From NCBI GenBank assembly GCA_028571685.1, contig CM053140.1, positions 151,451,701-151,515,700 of the forward strand: a DNA stretch of 64,000 nucleotides, written 5' to 3'. Made by a program: the position numbers and the translations under genes. Source of the DNA: Heterohyrax brucei. Its lineage: Eukaryota; Chordata; Mammalia; Hyracoidea; Procaviidae. Each line of letters opens with the position of its first letter. Positions within the stretch are counted from its first letter, which is position 1. Below are positions 1 through 10,585 of this stretch, one piece after another. Under the pieces are notes generated by a model. That model was not told the origin of the DNA and searched no databases. It saw nothing but the letters and a program-made list of their open reading frames with translations.

Positions 1-839
1 CCTGCGTGTGCCGTAGCCTCAAACTAAAGTCATCCGTCCAATGATAAGTATATAAACTGCAATATATGATCCATAAGACTATAATAATTCTCCTTGGTCC
101 TCAGTATACATGCATAATCAGAATAAGAGAATTTTTTTGCTTTTTGAAAAGCACATTCAACAAAGATAAAATGCCTTTTTAAACTCAGGAACGAGTTTCC
201 TTTATGACAGAGTTCTGTGGTTAGTAAGTACTTCTCCCACAGCAGATAGTAAACCAATTCTTGTTGTATGAAACAGTGAACTAATATTCCCCTAAAATCT
301 TTGCAAATACTGTCAGGGAGAATGGATTGGTTTCCCTCTGTGTTTCCATAGTACTTAATTCATAATGATAGTTTGGCATAAGCCATACTATAATTAAACA
401 TTTGTTTGCATTCCTTCATTCACAAATTGTGAACTCTTTGAAGAAGTGAACAGACTCTTCAGTAACTAGCAGAAATTAAACAGTTGGTAAATATTGGGTA
501 ATTAAGTTGCCTGTATGGATCCATGTCATGAAGTAGAAAGACTGTGAAAACTTCAAATGACCCATAAGCCACTAGCACAGTGTGAATGAGATGTGGACGA
601 CTTTGCAGGAGAAAAGTACTAGTTATAAAATTGGAACCAAAACCCCTATAAGGAAAGTTTAAGGTAGTCACTTGTGTTTCAGTGGGGACGACTGCAAATG
701 TGTATAAAGGTAAGGTAGTTAATAATAATCCATCTGTGCACATGAAATAAGCCCCTTGGAGACAGTGCCACATGTTTACATTTTATAGTTTCTTGTACTG
801 TTGTGAGAAATAAATCTATATTAAAAAACAATTATCCAG

Positions 840-1110
840 TATGGTTATTCTCTTTAAAGAAATTAAAGTCATTTTTTAGATTTCCATTTACTTTGAGTTA
901 TAAAGTCACAGAGGTATATTTTTACTATTGAAATTATGTGTTATTTAAAAAGAGTATGTTTTACCTTTTTTTGAAGCAAAGCAGTATAGGATACAAAATA
1001 GTTGAAGCAAAGCGGTATAGGATACAAAATAGTTGATTTTTTTTTCAAATTTAGAAACCTCTGATTGCCATTGTTTCAGGAACTGTTTTTATAACTATGC
1101 CTTAAAAGAT
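840..1110 (+). repeat. Diverged repeat, copy 1 of 2
   Basis: This segment aligns by eye with 3250-3490 in the same orientation. Shared landmarks, in order, are GTTATTCTC, AGTCACAGA, TTTTACC, TTGAAGCAAAGC, CTCTGATT and CATTGTTTCA. Similarity looks like roughly two thirds. It could be an unrecognised ancient interspersed repeat or an old local duplication. This copy also contains the 31-bp tandem duplication. Confidence 0.55.
971..1032 (+). repeat. 31-bp unit in tandem, two copies
   Basis: A unit starting TTGAAGCAAAGC and ending ACAAAATAG occurs at 971-1001 and again at 1002-1032 with a single base difference. The related segment near 3393 has only one TTGAAGCAAAGC, so the duplication is private to this copy. 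Confidence 0.9.
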
Positions 1111-3249
1111 GATTTAAATGATTTCCAAATAAGGAAAGGACACTCTAAATTATCTCTTTCAAAGCTACTGAATAAAGACTATGAAGCAAGCTACTCGTTA
1201 GTTACTCTACTTCTGTGAATGCAGTGGTAAAAGCAACGTGGATAACAAAAACAGTAAAACAAACCAGGATGATTTCGTGACTCACCGGTAAGGCGCGTTT
1301 GATTGAGAATTAAAAGTATATTCTTTTAAGATTTTATTTCTGTTACCCAAAAATAAATGGTAAAATCCAGCTGTGGCTGTTGACATTTTTCAGTGTTATG
1401 GGCTATTTTCCCATGCTAGACAGAGTGTTAAGAATTTCTGAGCAGAGACGTTGCAGATTTTATAGAGTAATAAAATATTCAATGGATAGATTATAAAGCA
1501 CTTGATAAAATTTTAGAGGCATATAAATGCCAAGAGATGGAGTCTGTTAGGAAAAGGAAACACACATACACACACAGATTGCTTCTATTTCCAGAAGTTT
1601 CCTTGGCCTTTTGCAGGGAAGAGACTGTGAGACTGTAAAGAGAATGAAATGAAAAAAATGTAAAGGGAAAATACAGGTAAATGGACCCTTTCAGAAATAT
1701 AGAAGCAATTGTGAGTTCTTTGCAAATAGCTAAAGCATCATAATTTCCTCTGAAAACACCTCTACAGTGTGAATATTAAATAATAGTCAAAATTAAATAC
1801 TAAATAAGTAATACAAAAGTACTATTTAGCTTTTTGTTTGAGGACAGCACTATTTCAATGTTACAGCCTATTGGTATAAAATTCTAAACCATTTCATTGT
1901 TTTGATCGATCCTATCGACAGTATCTTAATTTTATCTTAGAGTCATTGTGTCTTAACTTTCCCCCATGATTTTAATATCATTTATCAGAAATGACTAGTG
2001 TCTTTTGAATGAACATCTATGGTTTATACATGTATTTATGTAAATTGTTGCTAAAACACAGAAATTGCTCGTTTGTATGTAATGCTGAGAATATCTATTG
2101 AAGATGCAGAGAAAACTGCCCAAGGTGCAGGTGATTGGAAGGTACATCGCAGAGTGTACTGTCAGAGGAGTGGCAGACAGGTCCTTTGAAGCTAATGCAC
2201 TCAGATTTCCTGGGGCTGCTGCTGCTTTCCACAGGAGCAGCCCCTGAATGAGAAATATTTCTGTCTAATCCTGCCGAAGACAGATAAGTCTGCCAATTGA
2301 AACTGTAAAGTCTTGACAGCCAAGAGCATTGGTTTTGTAATAGCAAAACCTGAAATATCACAAATGGAATAGCATTCTCTGACAGCAAGAAACTAACATT
2401 TCTGACAAAAAATAAGAACCATGATCATGTCTAGTCAAACAAGGTGTCTGTTCATTCAAAGCATCAAATTTACCTACATTGTCAAAGTTCAAGATTCATT
2501 TTATTACTGACATATTCTTTTCTTCCCCTCTTATCAAGTTCTGAAAACTTACAGAAGTACATGTGTTTGATATATTTTGTCAGGTAGCAGCCTTTGCTAT
2601 TTTCCTTTGAATAAGCAACATATTAAAAATGAAGACGACAAGGTTTTCCTCACTGTGTTCAATTACTTCGCCACATTCATTTATAAAATTTGCTACTTCT
2701 AATCATCAAGTATCTGCACATTCAGATATTAAAAGAATTTCATGCTAACATCCATCAACTTGAGCTCCTTCAGACCTTTTTCCTCATTTTATCTAATAAC
2801 CTATCTAGTTGTTACCCATTAAACTTAAATACCTTTATGACTGATTGCACTATCTTGCTTGGCCTGATATAAATATGAAATAGGGAGTGTCACTATTATA
2901 AAATATAATATTGGAAAATTAACCAAACCCTACCGAATGAAGGAAATGGAACTTATCTACTATTTGCCTATCTATAAAATATAGGTTACACTCAGTCTAG
3001 TCAGTTTAGGTAAATATCCTTGGATAATTTTGGAAATCTTATTAATAACTTACCAGAACCAAAGTGGTACTCTTTGGGAAGCATTTTATTGCATGGAAAA
3101 GATTTAGAGATTCTTCCCATTCATTTTAAGAATAATTATCAAACAAATGCCTAGTGGACAACTAGCATTACTTAATTATTTTTTTAATAGGTAGTGCATG
3201 GTTCTATTAATGTTTCAAATGTCTAAATTTAAATAAGAATTTTAATCTA

Positions 3250-3490
3250 GTGTAGTTATTCTCATCAGTGAAACTAGTGGCTATTTGTTAGACCTCCGCT
3301 TATTTGAGTAGTACAGTCACAGATGGAGATACATTTTTATACCACGAAAATGATATGTCAATTGCGAAAGGGTATATTTTACCTCTCTTTGAAGCAAAGC
3401 AAAGTAAAACAATCTTTTGTTTTTTCCTTTCATCATAGAGGCTTCTGATTATCATTGTTTCATATAGTGCTTTAATGGTCATGCTTATAC
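3250..3490 (+). repeat. Diverged repeat, copy 2 of 2
   Basis: Partner of 840-1110, with the same landmarks in the same order. Immediately after it an L1 3' end is inserted, so the repeat predates that L1 insertion. Confidence 0.55.
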
Positions 3491-3504
3491 CTTACAAGTA
3501 GTAT

Positions 3505-3735
3505 TGTTTTTATTGTGATTGAATGAAAGTATACAATACAAATGAATTTTCCATGCCTGCCTATCTGCAGCTCTCCTTGCCCAGTGACAGCACACTCCTC
3601 CTTTTCATTCTATACTTGTTGTGTCTTCCCAACCATTTCCTGTCCCCTCCTCTCCACCCTCTTTTTTGCCAGCTAGAAAGAGACCAGTAGCACAGCATCC
3701 TATAAATGCATAGAATCATAAGGGACACATGACAA
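3505..3735 (-). mobile_element. L1 3'-end fragment, 5'-truncated (~230 bp)
   Basis: Read on the minus strand, this is the end of the L1 3'UTR. It contains the complement of GTGACAGCACACTCCTCC and of ATGCATAGAA, and it ends with the terminal ACTTTCATTCAATCACAAT block followed by an A-rich tail. The same block ends the L1 copies at 29.3, 40.7 and 51.4 kb. Severe 5' truncation is normal for L1. No convincing TSD was found. Confidence 0.8.
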
Positions 3736-4303
3736 AGTGTATTTTAAAACAGTCAACTATGCTTTTAAAAAGAAAGTAAATTCTGATAAATGTTGTGTTT
3801 CATACACAGTGACAAAGAATTATTCCAGTGTATTCATACCTATCTACACTAATAAATTTTGTATTAATAGAGCTTCAGATTTGTAGTATAATATAATAAG
3901 AATTTAACAAATTTCATGTTTTTTATTTCTTTTTTTCATAGAGGTAGCCAAATAACATTATACAAAGGAAAAGTAAGCTATTAAATCAGAGGATTATCTT
4001 TTCTTACTTATCCCTGACATTAGCTCAATTATTGTCTATTATGAGCATAACATGTAACACTAAACCTGTTGCCTAAAATCAGCATTTGTAGAATAGTTAA
4101 GCATCATGGAAAACTAATTTAAATATAGTTCATAATGTCTAAGTCTTAATGTCTTTGCCAAAAGAGTTGCAGTATACACTGTTTAACAAAAAAATTCATC
4201 CAAATTTTAAATTTTATATTTTAAATCACTATGTATCAGGAATATTTTAAAAATATTGCTCAGTTCCAAATGACATACATGTTATGGTATGGATCTGGGT
4301 TTT

Positions 4304-4316
4304 AGAATAAGCATAT
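4304..4316 (+). repeat. Left target-site duplication of the 4.3-kb L1
   Basis: AGAATAAGCATAT here is repeated exactly at 6076-6088. The preceding base is also T on both sides. The 13-bp length is typical of L1 target-primed insertion, and the implied bottom-strand nick TTCT/AAAA is a plausible degenerate L1 endonuclease site. Confidence 0.85.
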
Positions 4317-6075
4317 GGGGATGGAGTCAAGATGGCAGGCTAGACACACATCTCCTTAATTCCCTCTGAAAGCTAATGACTGGATTGATAATTAAATGGA
4401 GACTTTTGGGCACCCAGTGAGCCCTAGGACATGGCATAGGGCTGTAAATTTGCACTACATACCGCTAAACAGGAAACGTCTCTTTCATTGACCCCAACCC
4501 TTGTTGAATGATTGGCTTTCACAGACTGAAGATTAACTGGCATTTTTAACTTTTCTTACTTTGTCTTAGCCAGCAGGCAAGGCTTGGGCTTAAGTGTCAG
4601 CAAAGCTCAGCCACACTGCTAACATGATTAGCAGGCAGAATAGCCACATTTTGAGAACCTGGCTCTGGACTCTGAGCACGTTGGCCCCTCTAACCTCTCT
4701 TTCCAAACCTCCACCATTGATTTGGCTATTTCACAGCCAGTGGGAGAGCTTGTGTGGGATACCATCTTGTTAGATTGGGAGGTGGAGTTACCCAAATGAA
4801 AGCCTCATCTGGGGTTAATTCCCAGGCTGGGAGGCAGAACCAGCCCGGGGAGCACTTTCACAGCAAAAAAGCTGTGTTCAGCACGATGTAGCCTTATAGG
4901 TGAAGCCTGGCAGTGGATGACAGGAGGGCAGTAGCCTGTCCATACTTTGAACTACATCACAGCATCTGGGGACGGATATAGAGTTGCCTGCGCTGCCAGC
5001 TGGAAAGAGTGGATTGCACGCCAGACAGCCTGACTGATTTTGGAAGCACTCAGATAGCTCTTACCTTTCAAAATAAGACTATCTAGACAAATAACTGTGG
5101 TACATCCTCAAGGCGTCTCTTACAGCCTTTACTGACCCACATTATAAAGTCAGCTGATGGCCTCTCAGTGATTCCATAAGCAGGGCCTTGTCTTTGCCAA
5201 CTAAGAGGTGGAGCCTGCTATCCCAGAGATTCCACTGGGCCCAGTCACAGGTGTACATAGAGGTGACTGGTGATCACCTTCCTTCTAAGACTGCACCTCA
5301 AATCCTGTTAAGGCAACACCAGAGAAACTAAACAACCTCTACATGCCCCAAAAGCAACAAACCTTGGCCAGACACTTAAAGAAAAAGCCACTCATGGCTC
5401 CAGAAAGCTCCCAAAAGACAGAACCAAAGAACATCCCAGATGAAGAAGCCTTTCTGAAACTATCGGAGGTCGAGTACAAAAGGATTATACACAGAGCCCT
5501 CCTAGACATTATACAAAATGCAGCAGAGCAAAATGAAAAATTAAGCAAGCTGTTCAAACTGATGCAATACTAACATTCTGAAATCAGACAGATCAATAAC
5601 AAAATTAAAGAATTCGACAATTCAATTCAAAGCCAAGAGAACAGAATTGAACATCTGGAAGATAAACTTTCAGACTTTGAAGACAGAGCTATGGACACCA
5701 GCATTTATGAGAAGAAATTAAAGAAAAGGAACAAGAAAAATTAAGAAGCATTAAGAAACATATGAGACTCTGTCAGAGGAACAATCTATGATTAATTAAA
5801 GTTGCTGAACAGGGAGAGACACCTGAAAACACAGAGAGTGTTGTTGTACAATTGCTGACAGAAAACTTCCCTGAAATTATAAAAGAAGAGAACATAGATA
5901 TCCAAGATGCATATTGAATGCCATGCATTATAGATCCCTGAAAGTAAGACACCAAGACATACTATAATCAAGCTTAACAAAATGAAACGTAAGCAGAACT
6001 GTGAAAGGCGTTGAGACTCAAAGTAAAGCTAGCATACAGAGAGAAGCCCTGTAGGCTTTCATCTGACTTCTCAGT
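4317..6075 (+). mobile_element. L1 with intact 5' end but no 3' end
   Basis: Starts with the L1 5' terminus (GGAGTCAAGATGGCAGGC) and runs through about 1 kb of 5'UTR, including one promoter monomer near 4850-4970. It continues into ORF1 (ATG near 5343) and stops inside ORF1 just after a TTCTCAG motif. All of ORF2 and the 3'UTR are absent and there is no poly(A). An exact 13-bp TSD flanks the piece, so it arrived in this form and was not truncated later. This is the reverse of the usual 5'-truncated L1. Other copies in the window continue from this point with CAGAAACAATG. Confidence 0.85.
5343..5573 (+). pseudogene. L1 ORF1 N-terminal fragment
   Basis: A 76-codon frame opening MPQKQQTLARHLKKK, followed by a charged stretch (PDEEAFLKLSEVEYKRIIHR) and the start of the ORF1 coiled coil (AAEQNEKLSKLFKLM). 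L1 ORF1 encodes the trimeric RNA-binding protein of the L1 RNP. The frame is broken by a stop at about codon 77. The coiled-coil sequence continues beyond it, in broken frame, to about 5760. The start is supported by the same MPQKQQTL motif at 54478 in the 53.6-kb element. It cannot make a functional protein. Confidence 0.85.
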
Positions 6076-6088
6076 AGAATAAGCATAT
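6076..6088 (+). repeat. Right target-site duplication of the 4.3-kb L1
   Basis: Exact copy of 4304-4316. Its first four bases, AGAA, also match what L1 would have at this point (CTCAGCAGAAACAATG in other copies), so there is a 4-nt microhomology at the junction. Confidence 0.85.
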
Positions 6089-6329
6089 ATAACTTCTAAT
6101 AAAGGCTCTACAATATGTTAGCTTCTTTGTCCTTTACAAGAAGCGATTCTTTTGAATCTCAATTTCGCTAGCTGCAATATGGGAATATTTGCAGTTATAG
6201 CTTGAGGCTGACTTGTATTTCTAGTGGGATTTACACAGATCTGAAAAAGTTGGTATCAAGAAACAGAAAGGGACAAGAGCTGAGGAAAGTTTTAGATGCA
6301 TAGTCTTCTTTTCGTTAAAAAAAAAAAAA

Positions 6330-6478
6330 AAAGCCATTAAGCCAATTCTGACTCAAAGTGACACTACTGGATAGAGGAAAACTGCTTTATAGCTTCCAAG
6401 GAGGCCCTGGTGGTTTCTGCCTGCTGATCTTTTGGTTAGCAGATGTAGCACCTAGCCACTATGCCACCAGGGTTTCCT
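6330..6478 (-). mobile_element. AfroSINE, minus strand
   Basis: The complement gives the SINE head GGAAACCCTGGTGGCATAG, then the tRNA-like A/B-box region (GGTTAAG-type, GCTAACCAAAAGATC), then a body with GTTTTCCTCTATCC and a tail with GAATTGGCTTAATGGC. The A-run at about 6319-6333 on the plus strand directly abuts the tail. These tRNA-derived SINEs are characteristic of afrotherians and are thought to be mobilised by RTE LINEs. Confidence 0.85.
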
Positions 6479-6596
6479 TCTTTTAGCCACAACTTTACAA
6501 ATTAGGCAGAAATTATGTATTGGTTTCTTAAAATTTGAATAACAAAGTGCCACAATAGTAAAAGTTTGCTCTCTTATAGTTTTGCAAACCTGCTAT

Positions 6597-6760
6597 TTTT
6601 GTTCTTAAACCCACTGCCAACAAGTTGATTCCAACTCACAGTGACCCTATAGGGAAAGGTAGAACTGCCCCATAGAGTTTCAAAGGAGTGCCCGGTGGAG
6701 TTGAACTGCTGACCTTATGGTTATCAGCAATAGCTCTTTACTACACTATCAAGGTTTCCA
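6597..6760 (-). mobile_element. AfroSINE, minus strand
   Basis: The reversed AfroSINE order is clear: tail (CCCACTGCCAACAAGTTGA), then GACTCACAGTGACCCTATAG, then AGAACTGCCCCATAG, then CTGACCTTATGGTTA, then the head ending in GGTTTCC. It lies against the 3' end of the RTE that begins at 6765. Confidence 0.9.
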
Positions 6761-8921
6761 TTTTTATTCTTAGGTACCACCTAATTCATTCTGACTCATA
6801 GGAGTTCTGTATACAACAGCAATCAAAAAACACTTCCAGGTCAGATACCATCTTAACAGTCATTGTTTGAACTCACTGTTGCAGCTACTGGGTCAGTCAA
6901 TCACTCTCATTAAGGTTCTTCCTATTTTTCTTTGACCTCCCACCTTACCAACTGTGATGGCCCTCCTCAGGGACTGTTAACATGTCCAAAGTGCCTGAGA
7001 CAAACTTTCACTATTCATGTTTCTATACTTCTTCCAAGACAGATTTGATCCTTCTTCTGACAGTCCATTGTATATTAAATATTCTTCACCAATGCTAACT
7101 TTCAAAGCATCAGTTTGGAGAGCTTCATTATTCATTTTCAAGCTTTTGCACTTACATGAGGCTATTGGAAATACTGTGACTTGTGTCAGGCACACCTTAG
7201 TCCTCAAAGTCACATCTTTACTTTTTTTTAACACTTTACGGAAGTCTTTTTCATCAGATTTGCCCAAGGAAATGTGTAGATTTCTCGGCTGCTGCTTCAG
7301 TGGGCATTGATTGTATACACAAGTAAAATGAAATCCTTGACAACTTCAGTGTTTATTCCACATATCATGACATTGCTCATTGGTCCAGTTGTGAGAATTT
7401 CTGTTTTGTTTATGTTGATGTGTAATCCCTACTGAAGGCTGTGGTCCTTAATCTTCATCAGTGAGTGCTTCAAGTTTTCTTTGCTTTCAGAAAGCAAGGT
7501 TGTATCACCTATATTTTGCAGTTTGTTAATAAGTCTTATATTTATACCAGTCCTGAAGTTGAATTCTTCTTCATCTAGTCCAGCTTCTTAGATTATCTAT
7601 TTTGCATGCAGATTGAATAACTATGGTAAAAAGAGGTAAATCTGATGCACACTTTTCCTGATTTTAAATCATGCATTATCCCCTTGTTCTGTTCAAACTA
7701 CTGTCTCTTAGCTATGTACAGTTTTTTTGTGAGCACAACTAAGAGTTATGAAATTCTCATTCTTCTAAATATCATTCATTATTTGTTATTATCCACACAG
7801 TCAAGTGCTTTTGTATAGTCAATAAAACACAGAAAAACATCTTTTTTGTATTAGCTGCTTTTGGTTAAAATCCGTCTGACTTCAGCAATGATGTCCTTCA
7901 TTCCACATTATGTTCCCGTGTAGATCTCTTCTGGTCAGGTGGCCACATAGCTGTCTTCCAAATTTCTTAGCTTAGAGGAGTTAGCTCCTTCAGTTCTACA
8001 TCTAATTGTTGAAACATTTCAGTTAGTATTTTTAAATTCTGAGAGCTTTGTTTTTTCACCAATGCCCTCAGTGCAGCTAGGTGGAGTTGAGTGAGTCCTT
8101 GATCATATGCTACCTCCTTAAATGGTTGAATACAACAGTTCTTTTTGGTACAGTGATTCTACATATTCCTTCTATCTTCTTCTGATGATTACTATGTCTT
8201 TCAATATTTTTTGCATTGAACCCTTCAAAATTGCACCTCTGGCTTCGAATTTTTATTTTCAGTTCTTTCAGCTTGAAAAATGCACATCATGTTACTCCTT
8301 TTTGGTTTTTTAACTACAGGTCTTCCTACATTTAGCAGTAATACTTTGTCTTCTTTATTTCCACTTTGAAATTTTCTGTTCAGCTCTCTTCATAGATACT
8401 TGATTTTAAAAAGAAATTTTAGAATCTCTTCTGACATCCATTTTGGTCTTTTTCTTTTTTTTTCTTTCGAGCAGCTTTTTGTTTTCTCTATGTATGATGC
8501 CCATAACATCACCCTTCAACTCACCTGCTTTCAGTTGTTAGTGTTCAGTGTATCAAACTATTCTTGAAATGGTCTTCAAATACAGGTGAGATGTACTCGA
8601 GATTACACATTGGTTCCAGTGAACTAATTTAGTGTCACTCACCTTTAACTTGAGCTTGCAATGATGTGATTGATAGTCTATTCTGCATTTCCCTTGGTCT
8701 TATTCTGACTGATAATATTGTATTTTGCTTCATCTTTTTCCACAGATGTAGTTGATTTGATTCCTGTGTTCCACATCTGGTAAAGTCAACACATGTGGTA
8801 GCTATTTATATTGTTGAAAAGAGATATTTGCAGTGAATAAGTTGTTGCTCTTGCGAAATTCTATCATGTGATCCCAGACATCGTTTCTTTCACCAAAGTC
8901 CTTTTTCTTTGTTTCTGGCTT

Positions 8922-9251
8922 TCACACTGCAATTGTGAGTAATTGGCAATCCATCGTGATTTCATGTTTGATCAATTTCAGACTGTGGAAGTTGGCAAAA
9001 ATCTTCAATTTCCTCTTCTTTGGCATTAGTGGTTTGGTGTAATAGTTGTATATGTGATCTTCCTTATGGGTTATGAATATTGTCCCATTGCTGACAGTGA
9101 TGTACTTCCAGATAGATACTGAAATGTTCTTTTTGACAATGAATGAAGCCCCATTCCTCTTCTTTTTGGCATTGCTGGCATAGTAGACAGTGTGATTGTC
9201 TGATTCAAAATGGTGAATACTAGCCCATTTCAGGTCACTAATGCCTATGAT
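8922..9251 (-). pseudogene. RTE endonuclease domain fragment
   Basis: The minus-strand frame includes IIGISDLKWASIHHFESDNH, followed by VYYASNAKKKRNGASFIVKK, VSIWKYITVSNGTIFITH and YNYYTKPLMPKKRKLKIF. This parallels the RTE endonuclease (ILGISELKWTGMG, then IYYCG, then RNGVALIVNK, then VIQVYAPT). The motif glutamate of ISELKW is an aspartate here. The open frame upstream of 9251 belongs to the inserted AfroSINE, not to RTE. Confidence 0.75.
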
Positions 9252-9445
9252 CCCTGATTGTGCAGTAGTTAAAGCACTCAATTGCTAACCAAAGCATTGA
9301 CAGTACATACCCCGCAGCCACTGCTTCGGATAAGATGTAACAGTCCGCTTACATAAAGATTAGTCTTGGAAACCGTAAGAAGTAGCTGTACTCTGTCTTT
9401 TATGGTCACTATGAGTCTGCTTTGACTCACTAACTACAAGTTAAG
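9252..9445 (+). mobile_element. AfroSINE inserted into the RTE endonuclease region
   Basis: The order is AGTAGTTAAAGCACTC, GCTAACCAAAGC, CTTGGAAACCGTAAG, CTGTACTCTGTC, GTCACTATGAGTC and TTTGACTCAC, with an extra stretch in the middle. It is flanked by GCCTATGAT (9243-9251) and GCCTAGGAT (9446-9454), a 9-bp TSD with one mismatch. RTE sequence resumes after it. Confidence 0.85.
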
Positions 9446-9947
9446 GCCTAGGATATTGATCTTTATGTTTACTATTTGGTTTCTGATTACTTCCAATTTT
9501 CCTAGATCCATACTTTGTACATTCCATGCCTATCCTAATTATTAATAGGTATTTTCAGCCATTTCTTCTAATTTTGAGTCATATTATAACACAAAATTAA
9601 ATTCCTTAAAGTTGGACTCCATCTATATCCTTAAGGTCAGCTCTGCTTTGTGGAGTATGCTGTTCCCCAGCCATCATTTGAATGCTTTCCAACCTGAGAA
9701 AATCATCTTCTGACACTTTATCAGTGTTGCCTTGTTACTTGAAAGTTTTTCACCGATTTTTTTCAGAAGGAAATCTTCAGATTCTTCTTCCTAGTCTGTC
9801 TTAAACTAGAAGCCTCCCTGAAACCCTGTCCATCATAGATAACCATTACTGACAGTTAATATACTGGTGGCATAGCTTTCACGATCACTGTAACACAAAA
9901 ACCACCACAGTACGGCAAGTTGACAGAAGCTTGGTGGTTTGAGAGAC

Positions 9948-10262
9948 TGTTGTTGGCACCATCAGGTTGATTCTAACTCATACTGAACATATACACAATA
10001 AAATGAAATATTGACCAGTCATGTTCTATCTTCACAGTAGTTCTCCTTAAGCCCATCATTACGGCAATTGTGTCAATCCATCTCAGAGAGGGCCTTTTCA
10101 GCAGACCCTCTACATTACCAAATATGATGTTCCTCTCTAGAGACTGTTCCATCACGTAACATGTCCAAAGCATGTAAGAGGTAGTCTCACCATCCTTGCT
10201 TCTGGAGACTAGAAGTCCAAAATAAGTTTCCGCATAACTATGCTCCACCTGCAGGGTCAGCA
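9948..10262 (-). mobile_element. RTE 3'-end fragment
   Basis: A second RTE 3' terminus on the minus strand: GTTGTTGGCACCATCAGG, then GATTCTAACTCATACTG, then TGTCAATCCATCTCAGAG. The complement encodes the GRPSLRWIDT-like C-terminal segment (LLKRPSLRWIDTIAVMMGLR). It sits directly upstream of the 5' end of the 6765-9945 RTE in the same orientation, giving a head-to-tail pair. Confidence 0.85.
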
Positions 10263-10585
10263 GGTGAATCTATTCCTTGCCTCTCTCTGATCTTCTGGTA
10301 GTTATCAGTTGTCATTGGCTGAAAAACAAATTACTCCAGTCATTGCCTCTGTCTTTATATGACACTTCTCTGAGTGCATGTGTATGCACTCCAAATTTGT
10401 CTTTATTTAAGAGGTCATCACTTATTGCATTAGTGTTCTACCTAATCCAGTATGACCTAATTTCAACTTGATTACATGTCAAAGGCCATTGACAAAAATA
10501 TGTCCCACTCACTGGTAGCAGGGGTTAAGACATCCACGTATCTCCTTTTGCAAGACACAGTTCAACTCACAACAGGTGATTTGAC
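10263..10585 (-). mobile_element. Fossil MaLR-type LTR fragment
   Basis: The complement begins with the MaLR-like GTTGTGAGTTGAACTGTGTC and contains GGTCATACTGGATTAGG and GACACAGAGACA-like segments in the order typical of mammalian MaLR LTRs. It is an old, partial, solo LTR without internal sequence. Subfamily not determined. Confidence 0.65.

Larger units (their letters stand above)
1..4302. other. AT-rich intergenic DNA, no gene seen
   Basis: No frame in this stretch resembles a known protein; the longest open frames are about 60-104 codons, as expected by chance in AT-rich DNA. I see no splice-consistent exon and no RNA gene. It contains a 31-bp tandem duplication, a pair of diverged 250-bp repeats and one short L1 3' end, listed separately. 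A somewhat more GC-rich block lies at about 2090-2400. Confidence 0.6.
6765..9945 (-). mobile_element. Nearly full-length RTE-clade LINE
   Basis: Minus-strand RTE of about 3.2 kb including a nested AfroSINE. From its 5' end (about 9945) it carries a short 5' region, an apurinic-like endonuclease (8922-9250), the reverse transcriptase (degraded, about 7400-8850), and the C-terminal block at 6977-7267, whose translation holds KDVTLRTKVCLTQVTVFPIA, matching the RTE/BovB motif KDITLPTKVRLVKAMVFPV. The 3' end near 6765 has the tail shared with AfroSINE. Frames are interrupted throughout, so it is an old, dead copy. RTEs are the presumed source of enzymes for AfroSINE mobilisation. Confidence 0.85.

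Noticed and set aside
459-773. 104-codon minus-strand frame near the window start
   Set aside because: No recognisable domain, no splice or promoter context, and codon content as expected for AT-rich random sequence.
2095-2388. 97-codon minus-strand frame in a GC-richer block
   Set aside because: No family resemblance or exon borders. Kept only as a low-interest observation.
5843-5980. Possible second L1 joined at 5.8-6.1 kb instead of one continuous element
   Set aside because: The sequence is collinear with ORF1 of the other copies up to the TSD, with only small changes.
9252-9445. tRNA-like A/B-box segments in the AfroSINEs considered as tRNA genes
   Set aside because: No complete cloverleaf, and they are followed by the SINE body and tail. 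They are SINE promoters.
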